From Chryseobacterium gleum (GTDB lineage: Bacteria; Bacteroidota; Bacteroidia; Flavobacteriales_D; Sanyastnellaceae): 64,000 nt of DNA. The DNA lies in assembly GCA_945881835.1 (NCBI GenBank), contig CAMCVP010000001.1, forward strand, positions 600,761 to 664,760, read 5' to 3'. Of this stretch, positions 61,906-64,000 are shown piece by piece. Both the position numbers and the translations under genes were made by a program. The notes beneath the pieces were generated by a model. That model made no database searches. It had not been told where the DNA came from and saw nothing but the letters and a program-made list of their open reading frames with translations. Every line of letters starts with the position of its first letter. The first letter of the stretch is position 1.

Positions 61906-63656
61906 AAAGTTACAACGACAAGCGTCCTCGCCCCCTTAAGAACAAGCGCATAGGTTCCTTGCGACAATTCAGAAACGTCAATGGCTGTTTGTGTCGATTG
62001 AATTTTATTCGTCAGAACCAATTGTCCAACGTTGTTGTATAGCGAATAGTTTTCACCAATGAGTGCTTCTGAAACGGTGATGTTTAATTGATTTGAAGCG
62101 GGATTTGGATAAATGGAAAGTGAAATTGACGGTGAAAGAGTTTCCACGGCAGTAGGCATTTCAAGAACTTGGCAGTCGGCTAAATCTTCGTTGAAGAATT
62201 GCTTCACGGTATTCATGTATGTCACATTTACGGTTTCTACAGAAGTGTCAGAGCCAGGTTCAGCTTGCGCGAACACATACGCTAAATCAAGAAAATTGCT
62301 TTCTCCGGGTTCATAGGTGAAAGGAAGCGTGGTGCCCAATTGTCTCATGTCGCTTGGAGGAGGGCCGTTATCGCTGTGTGTGAATTGTTCTGACGTCGAA
62401 ACCATTTCGTTATAAATGTCAGAGGTTCCAGGGGCCCAATACGTCACAGGGTTTCCGGTGGTCGGATGAAGGACATCTGAACCGTCGATGTGTTTTCCAA
62501 GCATGAGGTTGTAGTATGTGGTGGGGTAGCCTCCGCTTGGTTCTCCCAAGATTGGATTTGAACTGTTAATGTAGTTTACGCTACCAGCTAAGCCCGAACG
62601 TTCGTTATCTACTATTCCGTCACCGAATCCAAATCCTCTTTCACCATAACCATTGAGCGCTTCGGCAAGCACATTGTTGTAATTGGCGTTGTCGATTAAA
62701 TCTGCATCGAGCAATGGACCGCGAAGAAGTAGCATGCTTTCAATGGTTGGAATATCTCCGTATGAAGGAGCACCGCTTAGAGAATAATCAGAAGCAGTCC
62801 CGGTGTATGCATACACAGCGCCATAGGCCACGTCTGTAGCACTGTAGTCGTTGAATGCATTCCCGATGTCCAAGTCATTCATTTGTGAAATGCGCGTGTT
62901 ATAATAGGTTTGATTCGATTTGTTGGTGAATTTGAATTTCGTAAAGAAGGTGTTGTTAACGGCGGGTATGTTAGGAGTGTCGAAGGCGTAGACCCACATT
63001 TCAACCTGATTACCCATTTTCGGAATGGGAGAATTTCCAATGTCGTTAATGATTAAGTAAAGACATTCGTCTCCACAAATGGTCGGATAGTCTCCGTCTT
63101 GCGGATTGTAAAGATTATCGCCGTTGTAATCATGAAAAGGAGCGAGGTTGAAGTCATAGCCGAGTGTCACATCTCCGTGTGCCGGCCAGGTTAGGAAGTC
63201 TGCCGGAATGGTATATCCGTTTGGGAAGAGTGTTGCGGTTGTTCCGTTTTGAAGTGACTCGAAATAGGCAACGTGCGTATTTATTTCATTTTGTTTAATG
63301 TTCCAGACGTAGTTGAACGACTCGCTGTAGGTTGAGTCTGCTGCGGTGTTTTGGGTGAGTGGCCCGTAGAACCAAGAATGAACATCAGAGAAGAAGTATT
63401 GCGAGGTAAGAAGCAGTTCGCCTTGGTCGTTGGTTCCGCAGATCCACGGGCATGCTGCGAAGATGGTTCCAGCGCTATCGTTTGCGGGCATCCAGCTACC
63501 TTTTTCAAAAGTTGGGTGATATCCAATGATGCCATTTGCCGAAACCACTAGTTTGACATTGTTTGTATTCAACGTTGCATAGTTGGGCGTGGTTTGTCCG
63601 AAAGCGAAGTTTGCGGTTAAGCCAATTAAAAAGGTAAATGCGTATTGAATTTTCAT
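61902..63656 (-). CDS. T9SS-secreted protein with type A sorting domain, function unknown
   Basis: 584 residues. Signal peptide to about residue 20 (AFTFLIGLTANFAFG). The body is about 480 residues without a recognised enzyme domain; it contains DYNGDNLYNPQDGDYPTICGDECLYLIINDIG, a possible Ca-binding loop region of a kind common in large Bacteroidota surface proteins. The last 75 residues are a type A sorting domain (SLSIYPNPASNQLNITVSE ... SQGTYALVLKGARTLVVVTL). The stop codon is provided by the adjoining repeat cluster. -7-like box TAAATTCG about 22 nt before the ATG. Confidence 0.82.
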   Translation of the reverse strand: MKIQYAFTFLIGLTANFAFGQTTPNYATLNTNNVKLVVSANGIIGYHPTFEKGSWMPANDSAGTIFAACPWICGTNDQGELLLTSQYFFSDVHSWFYGPLTQNTAADSTYSESFNYVWNIKQNEINTHVAYFESLQNGTTATLFPNGYTIPADFLTWPAHGDVTLGYDFNLAPFHDYNGDNLYNPQDGDYPTICGDECLYLIINDIGNSPIPKMGNQVEMWVYAFDTPNIPAVNNTFFTKFKFTNKSNQTYYNTRISQMNDLDIGNAFNDYSATDVAYGAVYAYTGTASDYSLSGAPSYGDIPTIESMLLLRGPLLDADLIDNANYNNVLAEALNGYGERGFGFGDGIVDNERSGLAGSVNYINSSNPILGEPSGGYPTTYYNLMLGKHIDGSDVLHPTTGNPVTYWAPGTSDIYNEMVSTSEQFTHSDNGPPPSDMRQLGTTLPFTYEPGESNFLDLAYVFAQAEPGSDTSVETVNVTYMNTVKQFFNEDLADCQVLEMPTAVETLSPSISLSIYPNPASNQLNITVSEALIGENYSLYNNVGQLVLTNKIQSTQTAIDVSELSQGTYALVLKGARTLVVVTL

Positions 63657-63735
63657 ACTCGAATTATTTGAAACGAATTTAACTTTTAAGATTGAATTAA
63701 AATTTCGAAATAATTGGAATAATTACGGTTCTTCC

Positions 63736-63823
63736 GATGCCGGAGGCGAATGTTGCACAGCAACTGATGTGCAAGCACGAATGTTACATTGTAACGAATG
63801 CCCTGCGGGCGAATGTCTTCGAC
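63736..63823. repeat. GAAT-linked mini-hairpin string (family 2), copy 2
   Basis: Six hairpins: GCC-GGA-GGC, GTTGC-ACA-GCAAC, GTGC-AA-GCAC (2-nt loop), GTTAC-ATT-GTAAC, GCCC-TGC-GGGC, GTC-TTC-GAC, joined by GAAT (one TGAT). The order and loop sequences differ from copy 1, but both end in GTC-TTC-GAC followed by T-rich DNA. It is followed after a short gap by family 1 sequence. Confidence 0.9.
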
Positions 63824-63830
63824 GTTTTTA

Positions 63831-63868
63831 ATTGCGAAGTAGGAATTATGCAATAGGAATTACGAAGT
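63831..63868. repeat. Family 1 repeat fragment adjoining the family 2 string
   Basis: Contains GAAGTAGGAATTATGCAATAGG and the following ATTACG, identical over 28 nt to 61845-61872. Includes the TAT-GCA-ATA hairpin between GGAAT linkers. Confidence 0.5.
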
Positions 63869-64000
63869 GTCCTTGCCTGATTTAGGTTGTCACTTTTACT
63901 ATCATCCTCATGGTTAATTAGACAAATTTAAAGTTTTATTTCTTGGTTGTGTAGGATTTCTAGGTTTGAGTTCAAGTTGATAAGTAGGAGTATTATAATT
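63869..64000. other. Right end of window, nothing recognised
   Basis: AT-rich DNA with no supported reading frame, RNA or terminator on either strand up to the window edge. With the repeats it leaves 344 bases upstream of 63656 without a gene. Confidence 0.5.

Overview
The window is a chromosomal segment of a Bacteroidota bacterium, most likely order Flavobacteriales (gliding/T9SS type). The evidence is: six secreted proteins with type IX secretion sorting domains (five type A-like, one gliding-motility type B), promoter -7 boxes of the Bacteroidota form TAnnTTTG in front of many genes, absence of strong Shine-Dalgarno sites, a GH3-family acyl-adenylating protein, a tmRNA, and dense packing with overlapping genes. 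No rRNA, tRNA, CRISPR array or insertion sequence was seen.

Layout. 1-2884: a leftward group with a truncated aldehyde dehydrogenase, an S1/P1-type nuclease/phospholipase and a ComB-type phosphatase. 2978-5278: rluF and enolase. 5321-9787: one very large secreted protein of unknown function. 9946-13610: thiolase, a membrane nucleotide-sugar dehydratase and a YigZ protein. 13607-17001: leftward, overlapping surE / small membrane protein / lpxB / SpoIID-like gene. 17086-19561: coupled paaJ-like thiolase, paaY-like hexapeptide protein and trmN6-like methyltransferase, ended by a repeat cluster. 19720-26190: SirB1-like protein, rhomboid protease, dnaN, TauE/SafE permease, MeaB, two small unknowns and a polyprenyl synthase. 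26274-32838: T9SS cargo proteins and a lipoprotein. 32898-33817: an XRE/Panacea (DUF4065) antitoxin-like gene split by a frameshift in an A-run, with a 44-codon ORF overlapping its end. 33978-40486: secreted GH109-like oxidoreductase, tmRNA, saccharopine dehydrogenase-like protein, TonB-like protein, a cysteine/lysine-rich secreted protein, lhgO and fabD. 40569-43708: two-component pair, LOG protein, YaaA. 43710-52243: leftward deoxynucleoside kinase, unknown, GH3, T9SS type B protein, and an ECF sigma factor with a PKD-domain membrane protein. 52365-60329: mnmA, two T9SS cargo proteins, a CX4CH lipoprotein, der. 60331-64000: an accessory stretch with a KilA-N gene, a decayed small gene, a T9SS protein and most of the repeats.

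Most genes are housekeeping (cell envelope, fatty-acid and isoprenoid metabolism, RNA modification, replication clamp, ribosome rescue). The unusual content is non-coding. Four loci carry strings of very short perfect hairpins with, with few exceptions, 3-nt loops, joined by fixed GAAT-like linkers. Stem sequences differ between units and copies while pairing is kept. The strings begin or end almost exactly at stop codons. A second pattern is a group of genes whose ATG lies exactly 4 nt after a TAnnTTTG box, which predicts leaderless mRNAs. The frameshifted Panacea gene lies between two copies of a promoter-plus-signal-peptide segment.
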